This document shows positions 1-7,011 of a stretch of 13,321 nt of DNA, in pieces (positions within the stretch are counted from its first letter, which is position 1; every line of letters begins with the position of its first letter). Source of the stretch: Syntrophomonas sp. UBA5288 (GTDB lineage Bacteria; Bacillota; Syntrophomonadia; Syntrophomonadales; Syntrophomonadaceae). The notes under the pieces were generated by a model that saw only the letters and a program-made list of their open reading frames with translations, was not told where the DNA came from and searched no databases. A program made the translations under genes and the position numbers. The stretch covers positions 1 to 13,321 of the forward strand of contig DHSK01000110.1 in assembly GCA_002408445.1 (NCBI GenBank), read 5' to 3'.

Positions 1-455
1 CCTCCTTCGATAGTAAGGGGCGGGTGACTGCTCTCCCCTCTTATCTTGGCTCCCATCCGCGATAAGGGCTCAATGACTCTTTGCATGGGACGCCGGTTTA
101 AGGAATCATCCCCGCTTAAGGTGCAGGTAAAGTTTTGCCCCGCCAGCAAACCGGCCATGAGCCTCATGGTGGTGCCTGAATTGCCGCACTCCAGAACTGT
201 ATCAGATGGTTTAAAGCCCTGAATCCCCTGCCCCTGGATTATAATCTCGTTTTTCTGCTGTTCCAGTCTGATACCTAACTTTTGCATACAGCCCATGGTG
301 GATAAAGTATCGGCCGCCAGGAGACAATTCTTAATGGTTCCGGTACCTTCCGCCAGGGCGGATAGTATAACCGCCCGATGGGAAATGGATTTATCCGGGC
401 CTACCTCGATATCCCCCGACAAAGGAGTTATTTGTGGTTTTATTATACGGTTCAT
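1..455 (-). CDS. aroA: 3-phosphoshikimate 1-carboxyvinyltransferase (EPSP synthase), N-terminal part
   Basis: This enzyme transfers the enolpyruvyl group of PEP to shikimate-3-phosphate, the sixth step of the cytoplasmic shikimate pathway. Only the first 151 codons are present; the gene runs off the left edge of the window. The family signatures are clear: GPDKSISHR at about residues 19-27 (substrate-binding Lys, Ser and Arg), GNSGTTMRLMAG at about 91-102, and LSGDDSLNRRPM at about 113-124. The ATG at 453-455 follows a GAGGTGAG ribosome binding site. The TGA stop of tyrA lies inside that site and the gap between the genes is 8 nt, so the two are transcribed together and probably translationally coupled. 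The gene is third in the aroF-tyrA-aroA operon. Identity is secure; whether the missing C-terminal part is intact cannot be seen. Confidence 0.96.
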   Translation of the reverse strand, partial: MNRIIKPQITPLSGDIEVGPDKSISHRAVILSALAEGTGTIKNCLLAADTLSTMGCMQKLGIRLEQQKNEIIIQGQGIQGFKPSDTVLECGNSGTTMRLMAGLLAGQNFTCTLSGDDSLNRRPMQRVIEPLSRMGAKIRGESSHPPLTIEG

Positions 456-463
456 TTTGTATC

Positions 464-1546
464 TCACCTCACCCAAGCTTTAACATCAATCGAACGCAGG
501 AGTTTTACGGCCTGATGGGCATCCTCCAACAGAGGAAGGCCCAGACGCATGGTCCCCCCGTCGCCCTCTCTCGCTCTTAAAATTTCGATATCCACAATAT
601 TGATGCCGCGGGAACCCAGCAATGCCCCGATCTCACCGATTATACCGGGCCTGTCAGGCACAATGCAGATTATATCGCAGAAATTCGGCAGTAATCCCTT
701 GCGAATTCCGGGTATGCGGTTGCGTATGTTTCTCGCATTCTCCAGCTTTTCTCTGATCAGTTCCACATCTTCCTCCGCCAGCGCCTGTTTGAATTCTTGC
801 AATAAAGTAATAAAATGGGCCAGTTTTCCTTCCAGTTTGCCCCGATTCGATAATAATATGTCTTCCCACAAACCGGAATTGGAAGATGCTATCCGGGTAA
901 TGTCCCGAAAACCGCCTGCCGCCATCATTAATGTTTCATTGTCGCCGGTAGTCAGATTAACCAGTGAGGCGGCCGCAATATGGGGAATATGACTGATAGT
1001 TGCTACTATTTCGTCATGCCGGTCCGGAGACATTATTTTTATTCTGGCCCCGGTTATTTCAAGCAGTCCGGTTAACCCGGTCATTACCTCTTCCGGAACA
1101 TCGGCCGGAGGAGTAAGAATGTATACCGCATTTTCAAACAAGTACCGGTCGGCACCATTTATACCTTGAATTTCGGAACCGGCCATGGGATGGCCGCCTA
1201 TGCCCCAGGCGAAATCAGGCAGGAGTTCCTCAAACATGTTCATGACCGCCTGTTTGGTACTGCCAATATCGGTAATTACACTGCCGGGACGGAGATAGGG
1301 ACGCATAGCCAGAAGTAACGAAACATAAGTGCTGATGGGGGAACATAATATAATCAGATCACTCTCCGTTACGCCCTTATGAATAGGCGCTTCCTCATCT
1401 ATCGCACCCATGGCCAGGGCGCGGGCTATGGCAGTTTTGTCGGTATCATGGCCCAGTATTCTGACCGCACGCTCCGACTGTTTTAGCGCCAAACCCAGCG
1501 AACCTCCAATTAAGCCAAGTCCGATAACAAAAATATTTTGCATCAT
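464..1546 (-). CDS. tyrA: Prephenate dehydrogenase with C-terminal ACT domain
   Basis: This enzyme oxidatively decarboxylates prephenate to 4-hydroxyphenylpyruvate with NAD(P)+, the committed step to tyrosine. The protein has 360 residues, the length usual for ACT-containing versions. A Rossmann motif GLGLIGGS lies at residues 9-16. The catalytic-region motif GGHPMAGSE lies at 117-125, with His119 in the conserved position. The helical dimerisation part contains SHIPHI (185-190) and GGFRDITRIA (211-220). Residues 290-360 form an ACT domain (IVPDRPGIIGEIGALL), which in this family usually binds tyrosine for feedback inhibition. Two consecutive ATGs are possible starts: AAAGGAGG is only 3 nt from the first (1544-1546) and 6 nt from the second (1541-1543), so initiation at 1543 is at least as likely. 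That ribosome binding site overlaps the aroF stop codon, which implies coupling to aroF. Confidence 0.96.
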   Translation of the reverse strand: MMQNIFVIGLGLIGGSLGLALKQSERAVRILGHDTDKTAIARALAMGAIDEEAPIHKGVTESDLIILCSPISTYVSLLLAMRPYLRPGSVITDIGSTKQAVMNMFEELLPDFAWGIGGHPMAGSEIQGINGADRYLFENAVYILTPPADVPEEVMTGLTGLLEITGARIKIMSPDRHDEIVATISHIPHIAAASLVNLTTGDNETLMMAAGGFRDITRIASSNSGLWEDILLSNRGKLEGKLAHFITLLQEFKQALAEEDVELIREKLENARNIRNRIPGIRKGLLPNFCDIICIVPDRPGIIGEIGALLGSRGINIVDIEILRAREGDGGTMRLGLPLLEDAHQAVKLLRSIDVKAWVR

Positions 1547-1555
1547 CCGCCTCCT

Positions 1556-2569
1556 TTACTGTTCCATATTCATGGCCCAGTGCAACTGCTTTACCCCTTT
1601 GACCAGATCCTGGAAACCTTCCGGCTTCAAAGACTGCGGTCCGTCTGACATGGCTTCGGAAGGGTTCTGATGTACCTCAACCATTATGCCATCACAGCCG
1701 GAACCTACCGCTGCCATTGCCATCGGTTTCACCAGTTTCCACTTGCCGGTTCCATGGCTGGGATCAACAATTACCGGCAGATGCGTAAGCTGTTTGATTA
1801 AGGGAACCGCACTTAAATCCAGCGTATTACGGGTATAGGTTTCAAATGTCCTTATCCCCCGTTCACACATTATAACATTAGGGTTGCCGCTCGATATTAT
1901 ATATTCCGCCGCCATTATCCATTCTTCAATAGTAGCAGAGGCACCGCGTTTTAATAATACCGGCTTCGAGCTTTTGCCCAGTTCCCGTAATAAAAAGAAA
2001 TTTTGCATATTACGCGCGCCCACCTGCAGCATGTCTGCATATTTTTCTACCAGGTCGATCAAACGGGGGTCCATAATTTCTGTTACTACCGGCAAACCTG
2101 TAACCTGGCCGGCTTCAGCCAGGATTTCCAGTCCTCTTTCTTCCAATCCCTGAAAGGAGTAAGGTGAGGTCCGGGGCTTAAAGGCGCCGCCTCTTAGCAT
2201 AGTGGCACCGGCCTCTTTTACCTTCCCGGCAATTTCCAGAAACTTGTGGCGGCCTTCTACCGCGCAGGGACCAGCTATTATCTGCATACTCCCATCGCCT
2301 ACCGTAACATTGCCCACCTTAACAAGGGTGGAGTCCGGCTGAAATTCCCGCGAAGCCATCTTGAACGGTTGCACGATAGGTACTACCCGTTCCACACCAG
2401 GCAAAGTCTCAAACATTTCCATGATGGCGGCGGTACGTTCTCCGACTCCGCCGATTATGGTCCTCTCCACGCCTACCGACATATGGACTTTAAAACCATG
2501 CTCCTGCAATTTTTCTTCCACCCGGCTGATCTCTCCAACTGCAGCATTTCTTTCCATTACGATAATCAT
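1556..2569 (-). CDS. aroF: 3-deoxy-7-phosphoheptulonate synthase, type I-beta, with N-terminal ferredoxin-like domain
   Basis: This is DAHP synthase, which condenses PEP with erythrose-4-phosphate in the first step of aromatic biosynthesis. The 337 residues match the two-domain Thermotoga maritima type. Residues 1 to about 65 form a ferredoxin-like regulatory domain (ERTIIGGVGERT at 35-46), which in that enzyme mediates tyrosine inhibition. A linker PFKMASREF (68-76) leads into the TIM barrel. Visible active-site elements are IIAGPCAVE with metal ligand Cys102, KPRTSPYSFQG (131-141), LLKRG with Lys208/Arg209, DPSH with His272, VEVH with Glu298, and SDG with Asp309. AAAAGGAGG lies 6 nt upstream of the ATG at 2567-2569. 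The gene heads the aroF-tyrA-aroA operon and is preceded by a leader with an intrinsic terminator. A second DAHP synthase lies at 9455-10288; only this copy has the regulatory domain. Confidence 0.96.
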   Translation of the reverse strand: MIIVMERNAAVGEISRVEEKLQEHGFKVHMSVGVERTIIGGVGERTAAIMEMFETLPGVERVVPIVQPFKMASREFQPDSTLVKVGNVTVGDGSMQIIAGPCAVEGRHKFLEIAGKVKEAGATMLRGGAFKPRTSPYSFQGLEERGLEILAEAGQVTGLPVVTEIMDPRLIDLVEKYADMLQVGARNMQNFFLLRELGKSSKPVLLKRGASATIEEWIMAAEYIISSGNPNVIMCERGIRTFETYTRNTLDLSAVPLIKQLTHLPVIVDPSHGTGKWKLVKPMAMAAVGSGCDGIMVEVHQNPSEAMSDGPQSLKPEGFQDLVKGVKQLHWAMNMEQ

Positions 2570-2593
2570 TGTTTTTCCTCCTTTTAATCAATT

Positions 2594-2622
2594 CAGCGGC
2601 AAGACTGTTCGTCTTTCCGCTG
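2594..2622 (-). other. Hairpin just upstream of the aroF ribosome binding site
   Basis: On the minus strand, CAGCGGAAAGAC and GTCTTGCCGCTG can pair over 11 of 12 positions with one A/G mismatch, around a 5-nt loop. It lies between the leader terminator and the aroF ribosome binding site. It has no T-run, so it is not a terminator. It may stabilise the 5' end of the mRNA after readthrough or processing; that role is inferred. Confidence 0.5.
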
Positions 2623-2630
2623 CCGGAGGT

Positions 2631-2667
2631 GAGAAAAAGCCATTAGTGAATAATATCACTAATGGCT
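2631..2667 (-). terminator. Intrinsic terminator in the aroF leader (candidate attenuator)
   Basis: On the minus strand AGCCATTAGTGA and TCACTAATGGCT form a perfect 12-bp stem with a 6-nt loop, followed directly by TTTTTCTC. It lies about 60 nt upstream of the aroF start and downstream of the likely promoter at 2746-2775. No other minus-strand gene lies between the two. A terminator in that place would stop the operon's own transcript early, which is what an attenuator does. An alternative is a barrier against transcripts entering from the right. Confidence 0.8.
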
Positions 2668-2745
2668 CAAATCCACTACTAATATTCCCACCATCCTGCC
2701 GTTCTACTCTTTTACACTCAACGGGTAAACCATACTACAAATTTA

Positions 2746-2775
2746 AGCATATCATTATCTGGCCAGTTTTTTCAA
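2746..2775 (-). promoter_or_regulatory. Probable sigma-A promoter of the aroF-tyrA-aroA operon
   Basis: On the minus strand TTGAAA (2770-2775) and TATGCT (2746-2751) are 18 bp apart, and TGA directly before the -10 box makes an extended -10 (TGnTATGCT). The start point would fall near 2739, giving a leader of about 170 nt before aroF. The boxes were read by eye and there is no transcript evidence. Confidence 0.6.
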
Positions 2776-2809
2776 GTAAAACAAATCTGAAATTATTTAA
2801 AAAATAGCC

Positions 2810-2840
2810 TTGACTTGGAGTAAACTCCAAGTGATATGCT
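2810..2840 (+). promoter_or_regulatory. MerR-family-type promoter and operator
   Basis: A -35 box TTGACT (2810-2815) and a -10 box TATGCT (2835-2840) are separated by 19 bp, the overlong spacing typical of promoters activated by MerR-family regulators. The spacer region carries the perfect palindrome CTTGGAGTAAACTCCAAG (2814-2831), with the same architecture as the SoxR and CueR operators. It points at the flavodoxin start at 2861. No MerR-family gene lies within the window, so the regulator must be elsewhere or lost. Confidence 0.85.
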
Positions 2841-2860
2841 TCAATGAAAGGAGCAATTTC

Positions 2861-2908
2861 ATGAATAGTAAAATATTGATTGCCTACTTTTCCCGCGAAG
2901 GGAAAAAC
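2861..2908 (+). pseudogene. 5' remnant of a flavodoxin-like gene
   Basis: The ATG at 2861 has a ribosome binding site (AAAGGAG, 2847-2853) and encodes MNSKILIAYFSREGKN. This is the typical first beta strand and phosphate-loop start of small flavodoxins found beside MerR-controlled alcohol dehydrogenases. After about 16 codons the similarity stops and the sequence continues as the middle of an iron alcohol dehydrogenase in another frame; this reading frame closes with TGA at 2921-2923. The join is around 2903-2911. I infer a deletion that removed the rest of the flavodoxin and the first third of the dehydrogenase. The flavodoxin assignment rests on a very short segment. Confidence 0.65.
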
Positions 2909-3651
2909 AGGTACCGGCAGTGAAACAGACGCCTGGGGCGTCATCACCAATCCGGAAACCAATGAAAAAATTGGCTTTGGCGGCATTGACGAGCTGTTTC
3001 CCAAACTTGCAATCATTAGATCCGGAGTTGATGACCAGTGTACCGCCGATGTTTACGGCGTTTCAGGGCTTCGATGCATTATTTCACAGCATGGAAGGCT
3101 ATATCTCCAAATTCGCAAACCTTATGAGCGATATGGTCGGTATAACCGCCATTGAAAATGTCAGCCGCTATTTGGCGAAGGCTGTTCGTGACGGAAAAGA
3201 TATGGAGGCAAGGGAAAAGGTGGCCTTCGGCAATTATCTTTCCGGCATTGAAATGGTGGTAGGCTCTACCTCCAGCCAGCATTCGCTGGAGCATGCATTA
3301 AGCGCCTATCATCAGGATCTTCCTCACGGAGCCGGACTCATTATGCTAAGTAAGGCCTATTTCTCTTTCTTTATTGAAAAGCATGTATGTGACGACCGTT
3401 TTGTCAAAATGGCGAAAGCCATGGGCAAGGGAGATGCAGCCGACCCTATGGATTTCATTGAAATGCTTTCTAAATTGCATGAGGACTGCGGCGTGGCCGA
3501 TCTCAAAATGTCCGATTACGGCATAAAGCCGGAGGAGTTTGAGACGCTGGCAATCAATGCAAAAGAAACCATGGGCAGGCTGTTTGACTGCGATAGAGTA
3601 GACTTGTCCGTTCAGGACTGCATGGCAATATATGCGAAATCCTATCGCTGA
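2905..3651 (+). pseudogene. Iron-containing alcohol dehydrogenase, 5'-truncated and frameshifted
   Basis: Members of this family are NAD(P)H-linked, Fe2+-dependent alcohol/aldehyde oxidoreductases of about 380-400 residues. About 250 codons remain, starting at TGTGSETDAWGVITNP, which lies in the middle of a normal protein, so the N-terminal nucleotide-binding domain is gone. The metal-ligand pattern survives: FDALFH (Asp and His), then LEHALS and LPHGAG (two His). One extra base near A3018 splits the gene. The text before it reads PKLAII in one frame, and DPELMTSVPP resumes only in the next frame from 3019. The gene therefore has two defects and is unlikely to make active enzyme. The C-terminal reading frame from 2920 to 3651 is open and could still be mistaken for an intact 243-residue protein. 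It is convergent with the gene at 3806-4270. Confidence 0.88.
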
Positions 3652-3696
3652 TGGGAAGTGACCAAAATAACTGGAGGAAATAGATATGGATAACGA

Positions 3697-3742
3697 CAAG
3701 AGAGAGGTCATCCCTTCGGGACAACGCCTCTCTCTTGCTTTT
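3697..3742 (+). terminator. Intrinsic terminator after the alcohol dehydrogenase remnant
   Basis: CAAGAGAGAGG (3697-3707) pairs perfectly with CCTCTCTCTTG (3727-3737), with an inner TCCC-TTC-GGGA stem, followed by CTTTTCC. It lies about 45 nt past the dehydrogenase stop codon, in the right place to end that transcript. Confidence 0.7.
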
Positions 3743-3805
3743 CCGTATCGGTTTGGGATATGGTTCAATAAGTTTCCCTATTAAACCGTACCTTTTTCGC
3801 TTCTT

Positions 3806-4270
3806 TTATTTTTTCCCTTTGCCGGTCATATATTGAACTTCTATCATATAGATTTTTGCCTTTGCTTCAGCCTTTTGGATATATTTTAGTCCGGCCTCCA
3901 TGTAGTTCTGGGCAAATTTCTCAATTAACAGTATAAAAACTTCTTGTTTTTCTTCCTCTTCTACTTCTTTAACCTCACCAAAAGAGATTACGCTTTTGAA
4001 TTTGGTGCTAAAACCCTCCGGGATTAACTCAACATCTTTAACTACACAAAAGGAAACCTTATTGCTAAAGGTCATATTATCCGTTTTGTGCCCGGTTAAG
4101 GCAGAGTGGAAATAGATTTTATCGTCCCGGTAGATAAAATTTACCGGCACTCCGTAAGGAAACCCGTTTTCGCCCACGGTTGATAATATACCGTATTCGG
4201 CTGTGTTCATTATTTCCAGTATTTCATCCTTGGTCAGCATTTTTTCACTTCTTTTCATTTCTCTAAACAT
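3806..4270 (-). CDS. NimA-like pyridoxamine 5'-phosphate oxidase-related (FMN-binding split barrel) protein
   Basis: The 154-residue product is a single-domain split-barrel flavoprotein. The motifs AEYGILSTVGENGFPYGVPV (about residues 24-43), KIYFHSALTGHKTDN (51-65), KVSFCVV (71-77) and FKSVISFGEV (91-100) match the family that includes NimA-type 5-nitroimidazole reductases and many uncharacterised FMN proteins. The substrate cannot be read from sequence. The start chosen is the ATG at 4268-4270, 7 nt after GAGGAGG; a TTG 21 nt further upstream would overlap that ribosome binding site. The C-terminus is rich in Glu and Lys. The gene stands alone, convergent with the dehydrogenase remnant. TATAAT on the minus strand at 4302-4307 could be its -10 box, though no good -35 is visible. 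Confidence 0.85.
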   Translation of the reverse strand: MFREMKRSEKMLTKDEILEIMNTAEYGILSTVGENGFPYGVPVNFIYRDDKIYFHSALTGHKTDNMTFSNKVSFCVVKDVELIPEGFSTKFKSVISFGEVKEVEEEEKQEVFILLIEKFAQNYMEAGLKYIQKAEAKAKIYMIEVQYMTGKGKK

Positions 4271-4414
4271 AAAACGGCCTCCTCTTTTCAAACTTCTTTT
4301 TATTATAACAAAACCAATACCACTAGACGTTTGTAGCGCTTTGCTAGTTGAATACGATATTTTTCTCCTTTTAGAACCATAAATAGGTATTGCAGTCAGG
4401 CCTTACTGATAGGT

Positions 4415-4450
4415 ATAAAAAAGAGGCAAAAGAATGAAACTTTTGCCTCT
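4415..4450 (-). terminator. Intrinsic terminator of the liv operon
   Basis: On the minus strand AGAGGCAAAAG and CTTTTGCCTCT form a perfect 11-bp stem around a 7-nt loop, followed by TTTTTTATA. It lies 20 nt beyond the livF stop codon. This is a textbook end to the transporter operon. Confidence 0.92.
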
Positions 4451-4469
4451 CCGTTTCGAAACCTTAACA

Positions 4470-5177
4470 TCATGCCTTGCCCAGATAAGCACGGCGGACT
4501 TCTTCCTTGTCGGCCAGTTCAGGGCCGGGTCCTTCCAGAACGATGTTGCCGGTTTCAAGAACATAACCATAATCAGCTATTTCCAGAGCAGCGGTGGCAT
4601 TCTGTTCGATTAAAAGAATGGTCATACCCTGCTCATTGATTCTCTGAATTACCCGGAACACTTCCTGAACCAGAATAGGCGCCAGTCCCAGTGACGGCTC
4701 ATCCATCATGATTAAAGTCGGCCTTGACATCAAGGCCCGTCCAATGGCCAGCATCTGTTGTTCGCCACCGGATAGCGTACCGGCCACCTGCCATTCCCGT
4801 TCCTTCAAACGCGGAAAAATCTCATATACCTTGCCCAAGTCACTTTCTATCCCCGGTTTGTCTTTACGGGCATAAGCCCCCATCTGCAGGTTCTCCAGTA
4901 CGGTAAGATTCGCAAATATACGCCTTCCCTCCGGTACCAGAGTTATACCTCTTTTAACTATATCAACCGTCTTTTTACCGGTAATATCTTCACCTTTAAA
5001 AGAAATTTGGCCTGCTGATGGTGGAACCAGATTGCTGATGGCTCTTAAGGTAGTGCTCTTGCCGGCACCATTGGCTCCCACCAGGGTAACTATTTTATGC
5101 TCAGGCACCTGAAGGCTGATACCTTTTAAGGCATGAATACCGCCATAATAGACCTGTAAATCTTTAATCTCAAGCAT
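4470..5177 (-). CDS. livF: Branched-chain amino acid ABC transporter, ATP-binding protein LivF
   Basis: One of the two cytoplasmic ATPase subunits that power the branched-chain amino acid importer. It has 235 residues, normal for LivF. Walker A GANGAGKST lies at 34-42, the LivF-typical PEGRRIF segment at 82-88, the ABC signature LSGGE at 135-139 and Walker B LIMMDE at 155-160. The switch position reads IEQN, a Gln where many ABC ATPases have His, as is common in LivF. It is the last gene of the operon. Its start overlaps the livG end by 8 nt, so translation is probably coupled. Substrate specificity belongs to LivK and the permeases and cannot be read here. Confidence 0.95.
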   Translation of the reverse strand: MLEIKDLQVYYGGIHALKGISLQVPEHKIVTLVGANGAGKSTTLRAISNLVPPSAGQISFKGEDITGKKTVDIVKRGITLVPEGRRIFANLTVLENLQMGAYARKDKPGIESDLGKVYEIFPRLKEREWQVAGTLSGGEQQMLAIGRALMSRPTLIMMDEPSLGLAPILVQEVFRVIQRINEQGMTILLIEQNATAALEIADYGYVLETGNIVLEGPGPELADKEEVRRAYLGKA

Positions 5178-5946
5178 CCTTTTTCACCGCCCCCAGATAT
5201 GCTGCAATTACCTTTTCATTATTCTGGATTTCCGCCGGAGTCCCTTCAGCCAGAGTGACGCCGTAATCAAGCACGTAAATCCTTTCACAGATACCCATTA
5301 CCACTTCCATATGATGTTCAATCATCAGTACGGTAATATTAAATTCATCCCTGATACGAGCAATGAATTGCATCAATTCCTGCGATTCATTGGGATTCAT
5401 ACCGGCAGCAGGTTCATCCAGCAATAAGAGCGAAGGCTGCGTAGCCAGAGCCCGGACGATTTCCAGACGCCGCTGTTTACCGTACGGAAGTGAAGTAGCC
5501 TGCTCATTAACCACATCATCCAGCTGTACCTTATGCAGCAATTCCATACATTCATCGTATTGCTTTAAGCGTGCCCGGCTGTAACGGGGCAGTCCCAGCA
5601 CCGCCTCCGCCAGATTGGCTTTGAGCCTGACATGTTTGGATATCATCACATTTTCCATCACCGTCATAGTTTGAAACAGCCTGATATTCTGAAAAGTTCG
5701 GGCTATACCCAGTGCAGTTATACGGTCGGGTTTCAGTCCGGTGATATCCTGGTCGTTAAAAATGACCTTTCCGCTGGTAGGGGTGTAAACTCCGGTTATC
5801 ATGTTAAAAACAGTAGTTTTGCCCGCACCGTTAGGCCCGATCAGACCTATTATCCCACCCTGGTTAATCTCCAGGCTAAGATCGGAGACCGCTTTTAGAC
5901 CTCCAAATTGCATTGTTATATTATCAGTGTGAAGTACATTGCTCAT
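5170..5946 (-). CDS. livG: Branched-chain amino acid ABC transporter, ATP-binding protein LivG
   Basis: The second ATPase subunit of the importer, expected to form a heterodimer with LivF. It has 258 residues. Walker A GPNGAGKTT lies at 37-45, FQNIRLF at 85-91, the family's variant signature LPYGKQRRLEI at 153-163, Walker B LLLLDE at 173-178 and the switch His211 in IEHHMEVV. The start ATG overlaps the livM stop as ATGA, and the end overlaps livF by 8 nt. Confidence 0.95.
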   Translation of the reverse strand: MSNVLHTDNITMQFGGLKAVSDLSLEINQGGIIGLIGPNGAGKTTVFNMITGVYTPTSGKVIFNDQDITGLKPDRITALGIARTFQNIRLFQTMTVMENVMISKHVRLKANLAEAVLGLPRYSRARLKQYDECMELLHKVQLDDVVNEQATSLPYGKQRRLEIVRALATQPSLLLLDEPAAGMNPNESQELMQFIARIRDEFNITVLMIEHHMEVVMGICERIYVLDYGVTLAEGTPAEIQNNEKVIAAYLGAVKKDA

Positions 5947-7010
5947 AAAGACACCCCCCGCTTACTGCCACGGCGTATTTTAAGTTTATCCAGGAGCCAG
6001 TCCCAGTTAAATTCACGGGTGCCCATAATACCCTGACGATAGAATAGTATGATCATCAATAAGCCGATTGAGAATATAACCATGCGCATTCCTGGCAGTC
6101 CGGGAATGGTCAGCAATCCAAATACGTTCATATCTTGCTCCACTACCCGCAGCCATTCCATGATAATAGTTATAAATACACCCGCAATAACTGAGCCGGT
6201 GAGACTTCCCATACCTCCCAGCACTACTATCAATAATATCTGGTAGGTAAACAGGAACCTGAACATAGTGGGATCAATAGAAGTTATCAGGAATCCCATT
6301 AACGCACCGGCGATACCGGCAATAGCCGAACCGATAGTAAAGGACAGCAGCTTGGCATGGAACACATTTATCCCCATCGCCTCAGCCGCAATTTCATTAT
6401 CGCGTACAGCCTTGAAGGCATAACCCCAACTGCTGTTAATAATCCGCTTGAGAATTATTATGATTAGAATCGCACAACCCCAGTAAACCCACATGCTTTT
6501 TATAGAGGGAATATTCTTTAATCCCAATGAACCATTGGTAATGGTAATAGTATTGGTTACAATAATTCTTATTATCTCGGCAAAACCCAGAGTGGCAATA
6601 GCCAGATAATCATCCCGCAAGCGCAAGGCCGGGAAACCGATCAAGAAACCAAAAAGGGCAGAAATAAGGGCCGCCATTATTACGGCGGCAAATATCGGCC
6701 ACTCCACATGGGCCAGGAATGGTACGATTGGCTCCATAAAATAGATTAACTCTTTACTCTCCGGCGACATGGTCAGTATTGCTGCGGTATAGGCACCAAT
6801 ACACATAAAACCGGAGTGGCCCAGCGAAAACATACCGGTAAAACCGATCACCAGATTCATACTGACCCCCAGGATCACGAATATGGCAGCCAGATTTAAT
6901 ATTCTTATCTGGAAGGTGCTAAGATTGTTTTGTCCCCAGTACAATATCCCGGCCAGGAGAACCAGAGAAACTAGGGTAAGTGTAGTTTTAATGTTTTTTC
7001 TTTCGTCCAT
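5943..7010 (-). CDS. livM: Branched-chain amino acid ABC transporter, permease LivM
   Basis: Inner-membrane permease subunit of 355 residues with about eight to ten hydrophobic segments after a short charged N-terminus. Family hallmarks are NLVIGFTGMFSLGHSGFM (about 52-69) and the cytoplasmic loop RDDYLAIATLGFAEI (132-146), which contacts the ATPases. A late GGMGSLTGSVIAG segment also matches LivM. The start ATG lies 1 nt after the livH stop codon and follows an AAGGTG ribosome binding site within the livH end. The C-terminus ends in a basic stretch (LKIRRGSKRG). Confidence 0.94.
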   Translation of the reverse strand: MDERKNIKTTLTLVSLVLLAGILYWGQNNLSTFQIRILNLAAIFVILGVSMNLVIGFTGMFSLGHSGFMCIGAYTAAILTMSPESKELIYFMEPIVPFLAHVEWPIFAAVIMAALISALFGFLIGFPALRLRDDYLAIATLGFAEIIRIIVTNTITITNGSLGLKNIPSIKSMWVYWGCAILIIIILKRIINSSWGYAFKAVRDNEIAAEAMGINVFHAKLLSFTIGSAIAGIAGALMGFLITSIDPTMFRFLFTYQILLIVVLGGMGSLTGSVIAGVFITIIMEWLRVVEQDMNVFGLLTIPGLPGMRMVIFSIGLLMIILFYRQGIMGTREFNWDWLLDKLKIRRGSKRGVSL

Positions 7011-7011
7011 G

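Noticed and set aside
549..992. 147-codon plus-strand ORF
   Set aside because: It is antisense to tyrA, low in complexity (Ser/Pro/Ile) and has no family resemblance.
2668..2740. TRAP-like run of GAG/TAG triplets in the aroF leader (about eight on the minus strand)
   Set aside because: The spacings are 0, 4, 7, 15 and 22 nt instead of the regular 2-3 nt that TRAP needs, so this is not a convincing binding site.
2638..2740. T-box riboswitch before aroF
   Set aside because: The GGTGGnACCGCG core is missing and no specifier stem is visible; AGGATGGTGGGAAT is only superficially similar.
3686..3784. 32-codon ORF with a GGAGG ribosome binding site after the dehydrogenase remnant
   Set aside because: Its coding region contains the terminator hairpin and it resembles no known protein; at most it is the first codons of another lost gene of the decayed locus.
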